Shown: piece after piece, positions 34,830 through 43,573 of the stretch
Layout of the letters: every line of letters starts with the position of its first letter
Position numbering within the stretch: the stretch's first letter is position 1
Assembly: GCF_036194065.1 (NCBI RefSeq)
Contig: NZ_CP108095.1
Span: 1,178,001 to 1,242,000 of the forward strand
Source of the DNA: Streptomyces sp. NBC_00239
GTDB taxonomy: Bacteria; Actinomycetota; Actinomycetes; Streptomycetales; Streptomycetaceae
DNA length: 64,000 nucleotides
Reading direction: 5' to 3'
Translations under genes and position numbers: made by a program
Notes under the pieces: generated by a model
The model's database searches: none
What the model was told of the DNA's origin: nothing
The model's input: the letters and a program-made list of their open reading frames with translations, nothing else

Positions 34830-36052
34830 ACACCTTCAAACTCGTCATCGCCGTCCTGCTGTGGATCGTGACGTTCTGGCGTCTGCCGGCCGCGGTCCGG
34901 CGGCCCCAACAGCGTTCGACGTGGTTGGCGTTCACCGGTCTGGCGATCGCGACCACCATCGCGATCCCGCCGATCGCCCTGGCCATCGACACGGGCACCG
35001 GGATCAACGACCTCTGCGTGCTGATCAAGAACGTGATCGGGGTCGGCGCCTGCGCGGCGGTCCTCGACCTCGTCATCGCCATGGCCCGGCCCGATCTGCT
35101 GCGCAGGTCACGCCGGTTCATCGCGGCCGGCAGCGCCGCCGCGGCGACCCTGCTGACCGTGCTGTTCCTCCAGGTGCCGCGGCAGGTGCGGGTGGACAAC
35201 TTCTACGAGGGCCACGCGGCCTCCCACGCGGCGACCGGGTACTGCCTGACCTTCGTGGCGTATCTGGCCCTGGCCACCGCCTTCGGCTCGTGGCTCTGCC
35301 TGGGCTACGGGCGCAAGTCGGGCCGCAGCTTCCTCCGCGCCGGCCTGCAGATCCTCGGCTTCGGCCTCGCGGTCGGCACCGTGTACAGCCTGTTCCGCAC
35401 CAGCCACCTGTCCGCCCGGCTGCTGGACCTGCCGTTCCCGATGGCCGAGGCCACGGCCCAGTACACCGCCGACACCATCGAGTACGCCGCGATCTTCCTG
35501 ATCATCATCGGCAACTCCCTGGCCCCGCTGGGCGCGCTGGTGCGCGCCGGACGCGACTGGCGCAGCCTGCGGGCGATCCGGCCGCTGTGGACCTCGCTCA
35601 CCTCGGCCGTGCCGGACATCGTGCTCGGCACCCGGGTGCGGCGCGGCCCGCGGATCCGGCTGCACCGGGTGGTGATCGAGATCCGGGACGCGGCCCTCGT
35701 GCTCTCCCCGTACGCTGACGCCGGCACCCGCGAGCGCGCCCGGGCCGCCGCCCGGCGGACGGGGCTGGCCGGCGAGGCGCTGGAGACCGCGGCGCAGGCG
35801 CTGTGGTTGCGCGCCGCGGCCGAGGCCCGGGCCCGCGGCGCGGCGCCCGCCCCGGCCGAGGAGCCCGCCGCCCAGGCCTCGGACGGTCTGGACTTCGAGG
35901 CGGAGGTGGCGCGGCTGCGGCAGCTCACGGCGTTCTACCACTCGCCGGCCGCCGAGGCCTTCGCCGCCGGAATCCACGAGGAGCCCGGCGCCGAAGCCGG
36001 GGCCGGCGCCACGGCAGCCGGAGCCGCAGCGGACCGGGCGGGGCTCGTATGA
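34826..36052 (+). CDS. MAB_1171c-type multi-span membrane protein
   Basis: 408 residues. Seven hydrophobic helices lie in the first ~235 residues (starting FKLVIAVLLWIVTFWRLPAAV, the next at TWLAFTGLAIATTIAIP). The last ~160 residues are cytosolic and helical (IVIEIRDAALVLSPYADAGTRERARAAARRTGL). This matches the MAB_1171c/DUF6545-type proteins annotated as putative transporters, which recur after XRE and ImmA/IrrE genes in Streptomyces. Transport has not been shown to my knowledge; a membrane-sensor role is equally open. Overlaps both neighbours by ATGA. Confidence 0.85.
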   Translation: MNTFKLVIAVLLWIVTFWRLPAAVRRPQQRSTWLAFTGLAIATTIAIPPIALAIDTGTGINDLCVLIKNVIGVGACAAVLDLVIAMARPDLLRRSRRFIAAGSAAAATLLTVLFLQVPRQVRVDNFYEGHAASHAATGYCLTFVAYLALATAFGSWLCLGYGRKSGRSFLRAGLQILGFGLAVGTVYSLFRTSHLSARLLDLPFPMAEATAQYTADTIEYAAIFLIIIGNSLAPLGALVRAGRDWRSLRAIRPLWTSLTSAVPDIVLGTRVRRGPRIRLHRVVIEIRDAALVLSPYADAGTRERARAAARRTGLAGEALETAAQALWLRAAAEARARGAAPAPAEEPAAQASDGLDFEAEVARLRQLTAFYHSPAAEAFAAGIHEEPGAEAGAGATAAGAAADRAGLV

Positions 36053-36618
36053 ACACGGCGGCCGTGCGGATCACCGACGTGCTGGAACCCAAGAACTGGC
36101 TGATCGTGGTGACGCTGCTGATCGGCTGGCACGCGGACGGATGGGCCGGGGTCGGCTGGGGACTGGTGGCCGGAGTGTTCTGCGCCGTGCTGCCCGCGCT
36201 GTGGATCGCCTGGGGCCGGCGCAAGGGCTGGTGGGGCGACCGGCACGTGCGACGGCGCCAGGACCGGCTGGTCGTGCTCCCGGGGATCCTGGCCTCGGTG
36301 GCCGCCGGGATCTGCCTGATCGTGCTGCTCGACGGGCCCTTCGAACTGGTCGCCCTGATCGCCGCGATGCTGGTCGCGCTGGTGGTCTTCCTGGGCGTCA
36401 CCACCGTATGGAAGATCTCGTTCCATACGGCGGTTCCGGCCGGGGCGATCACGGTGGCGGCCGTGGCCTTCGGGGCCTGGGCGCTGGTCGCGGTCCCGCT
36501 GCTCGCCTTGATCGGCTGGTCCCGGGTGGTGCTGCGGGACCACACCCCGGCTCAGGTCTGCGCGGGAGCCCTGCTGGGCGCCCCGATCGCCGGCTTCGTC
36601 TTCACGGGACTGAACTGA
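36049..36618 (+). CDS. PAP2-like integral membrane protein, last gene of the operon
   Basis: 189 residues with about six membrane helices. Conserved spots of the PAP2 phosphatase fold remain: VWKISFHTAVPAG (motif 2 region) and WSRVVLRDHTPAQVCAGALLGA (motif 3, normally SRxxxxxHxxxD, here with His and Gln). The first PAP2 motif (KxxxxxxRP) is not clear, so catalytic activity is doubtful. The start overlaps the preceding stop (ATGA). Possible roles are lipid phosphate handling or a structural partner of the larger membrane protein. Confidence 0.7.
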   Translation: MNTAAVRITDVLEPKNWLIVVTLLIGWHADGWAGVGWGLVAGVFCAVLPALWIAWGRRKGWWGDRHVRRRQDRLVVLPGILASVAAGICLIVLLDGPFELVALIAAMLVALVVFLGVTTVWKISFHTAVPAGAITVAAVAFGAWALVAVPLLALIGWSRVVLRDHTPAQVCAGALLGAPIAGFVFTGLN

Positions 36619-36633
36619 GCCGACCGCTCGGGA

Positions 36634-37260
36634 TCAGGGGGTGAACACCTGGTCCAGGGTGTCGATGGCGGCGTCGGCGCCGAGGTGGTACTTGAAGACC
36701 AGACCCGAGTTGGGGTGGGCCTCCAGCCAGTCCAGGAACTCCTGGACGCCGATCTTCTGGTTCTCGGTGCTCGTCACGATCGGGTTGGTGACGGTGATGT
36801 GCGCGGCCTGGTCGAGCGGGATGAAGGTCTCCACGCCGATCGTCTCGAACGGGGCGCCGTCCGAGTCGGGGGTGCCGCAGCCCCAGTTGCCGTGCTTGAC
36901 GATGAGGCTGAGGAAGCCGCCCTCGGGGGTGTAGCGGTAGACCGCGATCTCGTCCGGCGAGATCGGCATCTTGTGGTCGCAGGTCGCGCCGGGGGCGGGG
37001 GCCTTCGTCTCGGCCGGCTTGGGGGCGGACGGCGCGGGCTTCTTCGCCGGCGTCTTCGCGGGCCCCGGCGTCGCCTTGGCGGAAGCGGTGGCGGGCGTGG
37101 CGGGCGTGCCGGGCGTGGCCGGGGCGGTGGTGGCGGTCCCGGCGCCGGGAGCGCCGGGTCCGGCGGGCGGCTGGGCGTTGTCCTCGCCGTTGTCGCAGGC
37201 GGTGAGCGCGAGGGCGCCGCACAGGGCCAGGGCGGCGGCAAGGGTGCGTCTGTGAGCCAT
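36634..37260 (-). CDS. Secreted lipoprotein of unknown function
   Basis: 208 residues from ATG 37260 (GGAGACGGAAC upstream). A lipobox LALTAC places the lipidated residue at Cys22. A Pro/Ala/Thr-rich linker (~25-100) leads to a ~105-residue globular domain with CDHKMPISPDEIAVYRYTPEGGFLSLIVKHGNWGCG and a Leu/Trp-rich C-terminus. The two cysteines in that domain may form a disulfide. No family recognised. It converges with the PAP2-like gene. Confidence 0.82.
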   Translation of the reverse strand: MAHRRTLAAALALCGALALTACDNGEDNAQPPAGPGAPGAGTATTAPATPGTPATPATASAKATPGPAKTPAKKPAPSAPKPAETKAPAPGATCDHKMPISPDEIAVYRYTPEGGFLSLIVKHGNWGCGTPDSDGAPFETIGVETFIPLDQAAHITVTNPIVTSTENQKIGVQEFLDWLEAHPNSGLVFKYHLGADAAIDTLDQVFTP

Positions 37261-37375
37261 GTTCCGTCTCCTCCGTGATGAGTCGGCGCAAACGTAGCGT
37301 GCCCGGAACTCGATGGAGAACGGCCGGATCCCGTTCGTCACACAGCCGGGATCACGCTGTTGCCCCGTGCGGAAA

Positions 37376-38371
37376 TCAGCCGCCCGGCACGGATCCCAGC
37401 AGCACGCTGCCGAGCGGGGTGATGGTGTGCAGGACCGCTCCGCCGCGCCGGTTGGTGGTGATCAGGTTGGCGTTGCGCAGCACGGTCGCGTGCTGGCTCG
37501 CGGCGGCCGGGGTGACCCCGAGCCGGCGGGCCAGTTCGGTGGTGTTGCAGCCGTGCACGGTGGCGCGCAGCGCGGCCGCGCGGGTGCGGCCGAGGAGGGC
37601 GCCGAGTGCCTGCTCGGGCGGCCCGCCGGCGTCCCACAGCCGGGCCGCGGACGCCGGGTCGGTGACGGTCGGGACGAGCAGGACGGGGGTGGCCTGCTCG
37701 TCGAAGGGGTCCTGGAGCAGTTGGACTTCGCGCCACGTGAACACCGTCGGTACGAGGAGCAGGCCGCGCCCGCCCAGGTGCACGTCGGCGTCCCGCGGGA
37801 AGGCCACCTCCAGGACCGGCGGCCGCCAGCGCGCCAGCGGTACGCACAGGGTCTCCAGCACCCGTTCGACGCCGCCGTCGAGGAGGGTGCGGGCGAAGTC
37901 GGAGCGTACGGCGTCCAGGTGGGCGCCCGCCCGGCTCCAGTAGGGGGCGACGGTGGTGCCGTGGCAGGCCTTGAGGGCGTGGGCGACCTGCTCCCGCACC
38001 TCGCGCTCACCGTCGGCGAACCGGCGCGCCCAGGCGGCGTGCCGCGGGGCGAAGCGGACGTCTTCGAGTTCCTTGCGCATCCGCTCGGCGGGCACGGCCA
38101 TCAGGTTGTCCACGGCCTCGTCGATGTCTTCGGTGTCCCCGGCGAGCGTGAAGAAGTCCAGCCCGGGGCTCGCCTGCGGCATCAGTGCCAGCAGCGGGCG
38201 GACCTCCGCGCCGAGCTTGCGCACCACCGAGGCGCGCCAGGGGTGGAACGGCACGGCGCGGTCGGGGCACCCGAGCATGGCCAGGCCGTGGTAGGTCTCG
38301 GCGGCGGCGCCCGCGGTGGTGCCGACCCGGGTGCGGGACAGGTCCTCCGCCGTGAAATGGATCCGTATCAC
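37376..38371 (-). CDS. ArsR-type winged-helix regulator with long N-terminal domain (DUF5937-like)
   Basis: 331 residues. The first ~225 residues form a domain I associate with DUF5937 (IRIHFTAEDLSRTRVG, GLDFFTLAGDTEDIDEAVDNLMAVP). The last ~80 are the winged helix (RAAALRATVHGCNTTELARRLGVTPAAASQHATVLRNANLITTNRRGGAVLHTITPLG). Metal-binding cysteine pairs of classical ArsR are absent, so the signal is probably organic or cellular. It is divergent from the P-domain S8 protease, a possible target. Confidence 0.88.
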   Translation of the reverse strand: MIRIHFTAEDLSRTRVGTTAGAAAETYHGLAMLGCPDRAVPFHPWRASVVRKLGAEVRPLLALMPQASPGLDFFTLAGDTEDIDEAVDNLMAVPAERMRKELEDVRFAPRHAAWARRFADGEREVREQVAHALKACHGTTVAPYWSRAGAHLDAVRSDFARTLLDGGVERVLETLCVPLARWRPPVLEVAFPRDADVHLGGRGLLLVPTVFTWREVQLLQDPFDEQATPVLLVPTVTDPASAARLWDAGGPPEQALGALLGRTRAAALRATVHGCNTTELARRLGVTPAAASQHATVLRNANLITTNRRGGAVLHTITPLGSVLLGSVPGG

Positions 38372-38719
38372 CCTGGTCTCCCCGTGGGTTCTTGATCCCT
38401 GAGTGTGAGGCCCCGGAGCGCGCCCGTCTACGGGGGATTCAGCCCAGGCTTAAGGGGGCTGTGCGGGGGCCGGCGGCGGGCGCATGGTGGTCACCGGCGC
38501 GAGCGCGCCGGCCTGACGGGACCGCTGCCCGCCCCACGGGGGTGGGCGGGCGGCGGTCCGGACCGACACGTCCGGGAATGGCCGATTCCGCCCAAGTGAC
38601 CTGCACGGCAAGGGTTTTCCCTGCTTCCCATCCCCGGCACCGGTCTGACATCTTGCGTTCACCCCTTTATTCACACGGCCCGGCGGCGTCTCGGCACCCC
38701 CGGGCTTTCGGAGGACGCA
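38372..38719. promoter_or_regulatory. Divergent region between ArsR-type regulator and S8 protease, with hairpin
   Basis: A 348-base region without a credible gene. A long hairpin (38520-38535 with 38544-38558, 14-15 bp) lies in the middle and could end a transcript or structure an upstream leader. The region nearest the protease is AT-richer (CTTGCGTTCACCCCTTTATTCACAC at about 38650-38675), the likely promoter. The protease start has a GGAGGACG ribosome site at 38710. Confidence 0.5.
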
Positions 38720-40522
38720 TTGATACCCCACATATTCAGTCGGCTTCGAACCTCTGCCGTGGCGGTCACCGCCCTGGGCGCCTCGCTGGCCCTCGCGAAC
38801 CCCGCCGCGTTCGCGGACACCGCCCCGCTGGCCCCGGCCGCGGCCGCGCCGATGGCCCGTTCCGCCGCGGCGCCCACGGCCGGCTGGGCCGCCGGCACCC
38901 GCGCCTACCTGGTCATCACCGCCCCCGGTGACACCACGGCCGTCCGTACCGCGATCACGAACAACAGCGGCACGGTCTTCGCGAGCTACGACGCGATCGG
39001 CGTGATCGTCGCCCACTCCGCGTCCGCGGGCTTCGCGGCCACGCTGCGCGGCGTCAGCGGTGTGCAGCAGGTCGGCGCGACCCGTACCTCCGACGTCCCG
39101 GCGGACGCGTACAACCCGGCGCTGCCGGCGAACCCCGCGCAGTCGGCGACCACCCTCACCGAGTCCAACCGCTGGGACATGACCCAGATCAAGGCCGACC
39201 AGGCCTGGGCCGTGACCACCGGTTCCGCCTCGGTCAAGGTCGGCATCCTCGACACGGGCGTGGACGACCAGCACCAGGACATCGCCCCGAACTTCAACGC
39301 GGCCGACTCGGCGTCCTGCGCCTACGGCAAGGCGGACACCCGCGCGGGCGCCTGGCGTGACGTCGGCACCCACGGCACGCACGTCGCGGGCACCGTCGCC
39401 GCCTCCAAGAACGGCAAGGGCGTCATCGGTGTCGCGCCCGGCGTGAAGATCTCCTCGGTCCGCATCGCCGAGCCGGGCAGCAGCCTCTTCTTCGCCGAGA
39501 ACACCGTCTGCGGCTTCATGTGGGCCGGTGACCACGGCTTCAAGGTCACCAACAACAGCTACTACACCGACCCGTGGCAGTTCAACTGCCCGGACAACGT
39601 GGACCAGGCCGCCATCATCGAGGGTGTCCGCCGCGCCCAGGCGTACGCCGAGGGCAAGGGCTCGCTCCAGGTCGCCGCCGCCGGCAACAGCAACCTCGAC
39701 CTGGCGAACAAGACCACGGACACCGAGTCCCCCAACGACTCGACCCCGGTCACCCGCACCATCACCAACGCCTGCCTCGACATCCCGACCGAGCTGCCCG
39801 GCGTCGTGACGGTCGCCGCCATGGGCAACGGCAACGTGAAGGCCTCGTACTCGAACTACGGCAACGGGGTCATCGACATCGCGGCCCCCGGCGGCGACGG
39901 CGCCTCCGGTGTCTACTCCACCCTCCCGGGCGGCAAGTACGGCAACATGAACGGCACCTCGATGGCGTCCCCGCACGTCGCCGGTGTCGCCGCGCTCATC
40001 GCCAGCGTGAACCCGACGTTCACCCCGGCGGACATCCGTGCGGCCCTGGGCACCCAGGCCAACGACACCGCGTGCCCGTCCGACACCCGCTGCAAGGGCA
40101 CCACGACGAAGAACGGCTTCTTCGGCGAGGGCCAGACCGACGCGCTGAAGGCGGTCGGCGGCAGCACCCCGCCCCCCGGCAAGTACTTCGAGACGACCAC
40201 GGACGTGACCGTCGCGGACAACGCCACGGTCGAGAGCCCGATCGCGGTCACCGGTGTCACGGGCAACGCCCCGGCCACCCTCAAGGTGGGCGTGGACATC
40301 AAGCACACCTACCGCGGTGACCTGGTGGTCTCGCTGGTCGCCCCGGACGGCTCCGTGTACCTGCTGGAGGACTTCGCCAACAGCGACAGCGCGGACAACG
40401 TGGCCAAGACGTACACCGTGAACGCCTCCTCCGAGGTCGCCAACGGCACGTGGAAGCTGCGCGTCCAGGACATCGCCTCGCAGGACACCGGCAAGATCGA
40501 CGCCTGGAACCTGACCTTCTAG
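38720..40522 (+). CDS. Secreted S8 subtilisin-like protease with C-terminal P-domain, TTG start
   Basis: 600 residues from TTG 38720, preceded by GGAGG. Signal peptide to about residue 32, prodomain to ~140, then the S8 domain with an intact active site: Asp178 (ILDTGV), His218 (GTHGTHVAG), Asn323 (AAAGNSN) and Ser414 (NGTSMASPHVAG). Residues ~490-600 form a proprotein-convertase P-domain (TYRGDLVVSLVAPDGSVYLL, GTWKLRVQDIASQDTGKIDAWNLTF). It uses mostly GTC/GCC-type codons, suggesting strong expression. Likely a major extracellular protease and a possible SSI target. Confidence 0.95.
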   Translation: MIPHIFSRLRTSAVAVTALGASLALANPAAFADTAPLAPAAAAPMARSAAAPTAGWAAGTRAYLVITAPGDTTAVRTAITNNSGTVFASYDAIGVIVAHSASAGFAATLRGVSGVQQVGATRTSDVPADAYNPALPANPAQSATTLTESNRWDMTQIKADQAWAVTTGSASVKVGILDTGVDDQHQDIAPNFNAADSASCAYGKADTRAGAWRDVGTHGTHVAGTVAASKNGKGVIGVAPGVKISSVRIAEPGSSLFFAENTVCGFMWAGDHGFKVTNNSYYTDPWQFNCPDNVDQAAIIEGVRRAQAYAEGKGSLQVAAAGNSNLDLANKTTDTESPNDSTPVTRTITNACLDIPTELPGVVTVAAMGNGNVKASYSNYGNGVIDIAAPGGDGASGVYSTLPGGKYGNMNGTSMASPHVAGVAALIASVNPTFTPADIRAALGTQANDTACPSDTRCKGTTTKNGFFGEGQTDALKAVGGSTPPPGKYFETTTDVTVADNATVESPIAVTGVTGNAPATLKVGVDIKHTYRGDLVVSLVAPDGSVYLLEDFANSDSADNVAKTYTVNASSEVANGTWKLRVQDIASQDTGKIDAWNLTF

Positions 40523-40565
40523 GTCAGGTCCGCCCCCCACAGGCCGCACCGCACACCCCCCACAG

Positions 40566-40612
40566 CACCGCCCCTGGTACCCGCCCTTGTCGGCCGGGTC
40601 CCGGGGGCGGTG
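40566..40612 (+). terminator. Terminator hairpin after the P-domain protease
   Basis: Arms 40566-40583 and 40595-40612 pair over 18 positions with two mismatches, followed by TCTTTG. It lies 44 bases past the stop codon. The remaining bases up to 40820 show no gene. Confidence 0.8.
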
Positions 40613-40820
40613 TCTTTGCACGGGCGGTCGATCTCCCCACGTGCGCCGACGGAGGCCGCCCCGCCCGCCGTACGCAGCAGCGGACGGCCTGGTACTTCGG
40701 TCGGGAGCGGTGGGCCTCAGGGGTGACGGAGGCGGCGGAATCGGTCATCTCACGGTCCCCACCCCGGGGTTGGGGGCCGGCCGGGCGCGGGCGGCGGCCG
40801 GGTTCGCCTAGCCTCGTGTC

Positions 40821-41294
40821 ATGAATAGCAGCAACGACACCGTCCGGCTCGGCGGCCTGGAACTGCTCCGCGCCATCATCGAGGGCCGGATCCCGCAGCC
40901 CCCGATGTCGCACACGCTCGGCTTCCGACTGGTTTCCGCCGAACCCGGCACGGCGGTCTTCGAGGGCGAGACCGGCGAATACCTCTACAACCCGATGGGG
41001 ACCGTGCACGGCGGATACTTCGCCACGCTCCTGGACTCGGCGCTCGGCTGCGCGGTCCTCTCCCGGCTGCCCGCGGGCACGGGCTACACGACGGCCCAGC
41101 TCAACGTGAACCTGATCCGCCCGGCCACCGCCGCGACGGGCAAGCTCCGGGCCATCGGCACCTCGATCCACGTGGGCCGCACGATCGGCATCGCCGAGGC
41201 CCAGCTGATCGGCATCGAGGACGGCAAGCTTTACGCGCACGCCACCACGACCTGCGCGATCTTCCCCGCTGCCGCTGACGCCGCCTCCTCCTGA
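40821..41294 (+). CDS. PaaI-family hotdog thioesterase
   Basis: 157 residues. The hotdog fold with NPMGTVHGGYFATLLDSALGCAV is the PaaI/4HBT signature; the acidic residue on the long helix (LLDSAL) and the G-x-V-H-G-G turn form the active site. Strand GYTTAQLNVNLIRPATA follows. Such enzymes release acyl or aryl groups from coenzyme A. Substrate unknown; no linked CoA ligase. Confidence 0.9.
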   Translation: MNSSNDTVRLGGLELLRAIIEGRIPQPPMSHTLGFRLVSAEPGTAVFEGETGEYLYNPMGTVHGGYFATLLDSALGCAVLSRLPAGTGYTTAQLNVNLIRPATAATGKLRAIGTSIHVGRTIGIAEAQLIGIEDGKLYAHATTTCAIFPAAADAASS

Positions 41295-41426
41295 GACCGG
41301 GGGCTGCCGAGACCGGCGGCTCCGGAGTCCGACCGCCCTGAGGCCGACCGCTCCTGGGTCCGACGGCTCACGGCTCCGAGCCCTCTCCCACCCGTCCGCC
41401 CCCACCCCGCCCAGCCGGGTGCCGCC

Positions 41427-41666
41427 TCAGGCGCCCGGCCGGGCGCGCGCGCCGGCGCGGGTGCGGCCCGCGGACGGCGCCCGTCTCGGGTGCCTGCGCA
41501 GGTACTCCTCCTCCAGCACGGCCATCCGCCGGCTGTGGGTCTCCAGAGCCTCGTCGGAGCCGTGCAGCAGGGTCTCGTGCCGGGTCCGGTGGATCGCCTC
41601 CAGCTCCTTGATCAACCGGTCCTCCGCGAGCTCTTCCGGTGGTACGCCTTCGTAGTGGGCGGGCAT
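41427..41666 (-). CDS. Small conserved hypothetical protein (DUF6158-like)
   Basis: 79 residues from ATG 41666. The centre (EELAEDRLIKELEAIHRTRHETLLHGSDEALETHSRRMAVLEEEYLRRHP) is one predicted helical hairpin, very like short actinobacterial proteins I know as DUF6158; the C-terminus is basic (RTRAGARARPGA). No function is known. It is divergent from the sigma/CAP fusion gene, 227 bases away. Confidence 0.75.
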   Translation of the reverse strand: MPAHYEGVPPEELAEDRLIKELEAIHRTRHETLLHGSDEALETHSRRMAVLEEEYLRRHPRRAPSAGRTRAGARARPGA

Positions 41667-41893
41667 CGCCGACTCCTCCCGGGATCCGTCTCCCCGCTCC
41701 AAGTCTGTCCCTCCGGTACGGGCCCGGCCATCCGGGCCGCACCGGCGGCCCGCTAGCGTGTGCGACGCCCGGAAGAGGATGCGACGGATCCGCATGCGAA
41801 AAGTGCGGCGGTTTTCTGTTATCGGGCGGGCGCCCTGGGGTCTCCCAGGTGTTGGGCAACATCGTCGTCCGGACAGGCAGGGTTGATCGGAAC

Positions 41894-43516
41894 ATGGGTA
41901 CGCAGCAGGGAACGGCACTGGTCGTGGCCGCGCAGAGCGGCGACATGCGGGCACAGGACGCGCTCGTCGCCTCCTACCTTCCGCTGGTCTACAACGTGGT
42001 CGGGCGGGCCCTGAACGGGCATGCCGACACCGACGACGTGGTGCAGGACACCATGCTGCGGGCCCTGGACGGCCTGGGCGGCCTGCGGACCCCGGAGAGC
42101 TTCCGGTCCTGGCTCGTGGCCATCGCCATGAACCGGGTACGGGCCCACTGGCAGGACCGCCAGGCCCGCCAGGCGGCCACCGGCGCGGCCCCGCTGGACA
42201 CCGCGTACGACGTCGCCGACCCGGGCGCGGACTTCGTGGACCTGACCGCGGTCCGGCTGAACCTGTCCGGCCAGCGGCTGGAGACGGCCGAGGCCACCCG
42301 CTGGCTGGAGCCCGAGGACCAGGCGCTGCTGTCCCTGTGGTGGCTGGAGTGCGCCGGCGAGCTGACCCGGCAGGAGGTGGCGGCGGCGCTGGAGCTGTCC
42401 CCGCAGCACGCCGCGGTGCGGGTGCAGCGGATGAAGGCGCAGCTGGAGTCGGCGCGGGTGGTGGTACGGGCCGTGCAGGCGCAGCCGCCGTGCCAGGCGC
42501 TGCACACGGGCCTGGAGACCTGGGACGGCGCCCCGAGCGCGCTGTGGCGCAAGCGAATAGCCCGGCACGCCCGGGACTGCGTCCGCTGTTCGGGGCTGTG
42601 GAGCGGCATGTACCCGGCCGAGGGTCTGCTGGCGGGTCTGGCGCTGCTGGCTCCGACGGCCGCGCTGCTCGCCGCGACCCGCGAGTCGGCCGCCGCGGGC
42701 CTGACCTCGGTGGCGTACGGGACTCCCGCTCCGGCGGGCGGCGGGCTCGCGGGGGGATCCCGGGTGGCGCGGCGCCGGAGCCGGCAGCGGCACGGCCGTC
42801 GCCGTGCGGTCGCGGCCGGGGCGGTCGCGGTGGTCGCGGTGTCGGGCGGCGCCTTCTACCTGTTCGGCGGGGACGGCGGCGACGGCGCGGACCGGGCCCG
42901 GCCGCTCGCCGCTCCGGCCTCGCCCGCGGCGACCCTGTCGCAGTCACCCTCGCCCAGCGCGTCCGCCTCGCCGTCCGCGTCGGCGAAGCCGTCCGCTTCA
43001 CCTTCGCCGAGCGTGACCCGGTCGCCCAGCCCGTCGGCGACGACCCGCAAGCCGACGCCGACGCCGAAGCCCACGAAGGCGGCGCCGAAGCCGAGACCGT
43101 CGGCCACCCGTGCGACCGGCGGCAGCGGGGGCGCGTCCGGCACCGCCGGGCAGGTCGTCGCCCTGGTCAACAAGGAGCGGGCGGCGGCCGGCTGCGGCCC
43201 GCTGACCTCGAACTCGAAGCTCGCGGCGGCCGCTCAGGGGCATTCGGACGACATGGCGGCCCGCGACTACTTCGACCACACGAACCCGGACGGTGACGGG
43301 CCCGGCGAGCGCATCACGGCCGCGGGCTACCGCTGGTCGACGTACGGCGAGAACATCGCGCGGGGACAGCAGACCGCTTCGGACGTCATGAACTCGTGGA
43401 TGAACAGCTCGGGCCACCGCGCGAACATCCTCAACTGTTCGTTCAAGGAGATCGGCGTGGGCATCCACCAGGGGTCGGGCGGCCCCTGGTGGACGCAGGC
43501 CTTCGGCGCGCGCTGA
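41894..43516 (+). CDS. ECF sigma factor fused to anti-sigma-like motif, membrane span and extracellular CAP domain
   Basis: 540 residues from ATG 41894. Region 2 lies at ~15-80 (DALVASYLPLVYNVVGRALNGHADTDDVVQDTMLRALDGL), region 4 at ~140-190 (QALLSLWWLECAGELTRQEVAAALELSPQHAAVRVQRMK). Residues 225-232 (HARDCVRC) match the HxxxCxxC motif of zinc anti-sigma domains, with a further His204. An Arg-rich stretch (290-304) precedes a membrane helix (~305-325); a Ser/Pro/Thr/Lys linker follows, and residues ~418-540 are a CAP/SCP domain with His450, Glu486 (YGENIARG) and His508 (SGHRANIL). Topology puts the sigma part inside and CAP outside. Known ECF groups carry C-terminal extensions, but this combination is unusual. 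Confidence 0.88.
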   Translation: MGTQQGTALVVAAQSGDMRAQDALVASYLPLVYNVVGRALNGHADTDDVVQDTMLRALDGLGGLRTPESFRSWLVAIAMNRVRAHWQDRQARQAATGAAPLDTAYDVADPGADFVDLTAVRLNLSGQRLETAEATRWLEPEDQALLSLWWLECAGELTRQEVAAALELSPQHAAVRVQRMKAQLESARVVVRAVQAQPPCQALHTGLETWDGAPSALWRKRIARHARDCVRCSGLWSGMYPAEGLLAGLALLAPTAALLAATRESAAAGLTSVAYGTPAPAGGGLAGGSRVARRRSRQRHGRRRAVAAGAVAVVAVSGGAFYLFGGDGGDGADRARPLAAPASPAATLSQSPSPSASASPSASAKPSASPSPSVTRSPSPSATTRKPTPTPKPTKAAPKPRPSATRATGGSGGASGTAGQVVALVNKERAAAGCGPLTSNSKLAAAAQGHSDDMAARDYFDHTNPDGDGPGERITAAGYRWSTYGENIARGQQTASDVMNSWMNSSGHRANILNCSFKEIGVGIHQGSGGPWWTQAFGAR

Positions 43517-43528
43517 CGGGGCCGCCCG

Positions 43529-43556
43529 CGGGACCGGGCCGGCGCGGCCCGTCCCG
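43529..43556. terminator. Hairpin between the sigma/CAP gene and the roadblock operon
   Basis: Arms 43529-43540 and 43546-43556 pair over 11 bp with a single bulge. It lies between convergent genes and can end both transcripts. Confidence 0.6.
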
Positions 43557-43573
43557 CAGCGGCGGGGCCGGTG

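Noticed and set aside
38450..40621. 723-aa minus-strand frame antisense to the P-domain protease
   Set aside because: Gly/Arg/Val-rich shadow frame opposite a complete protease gene.
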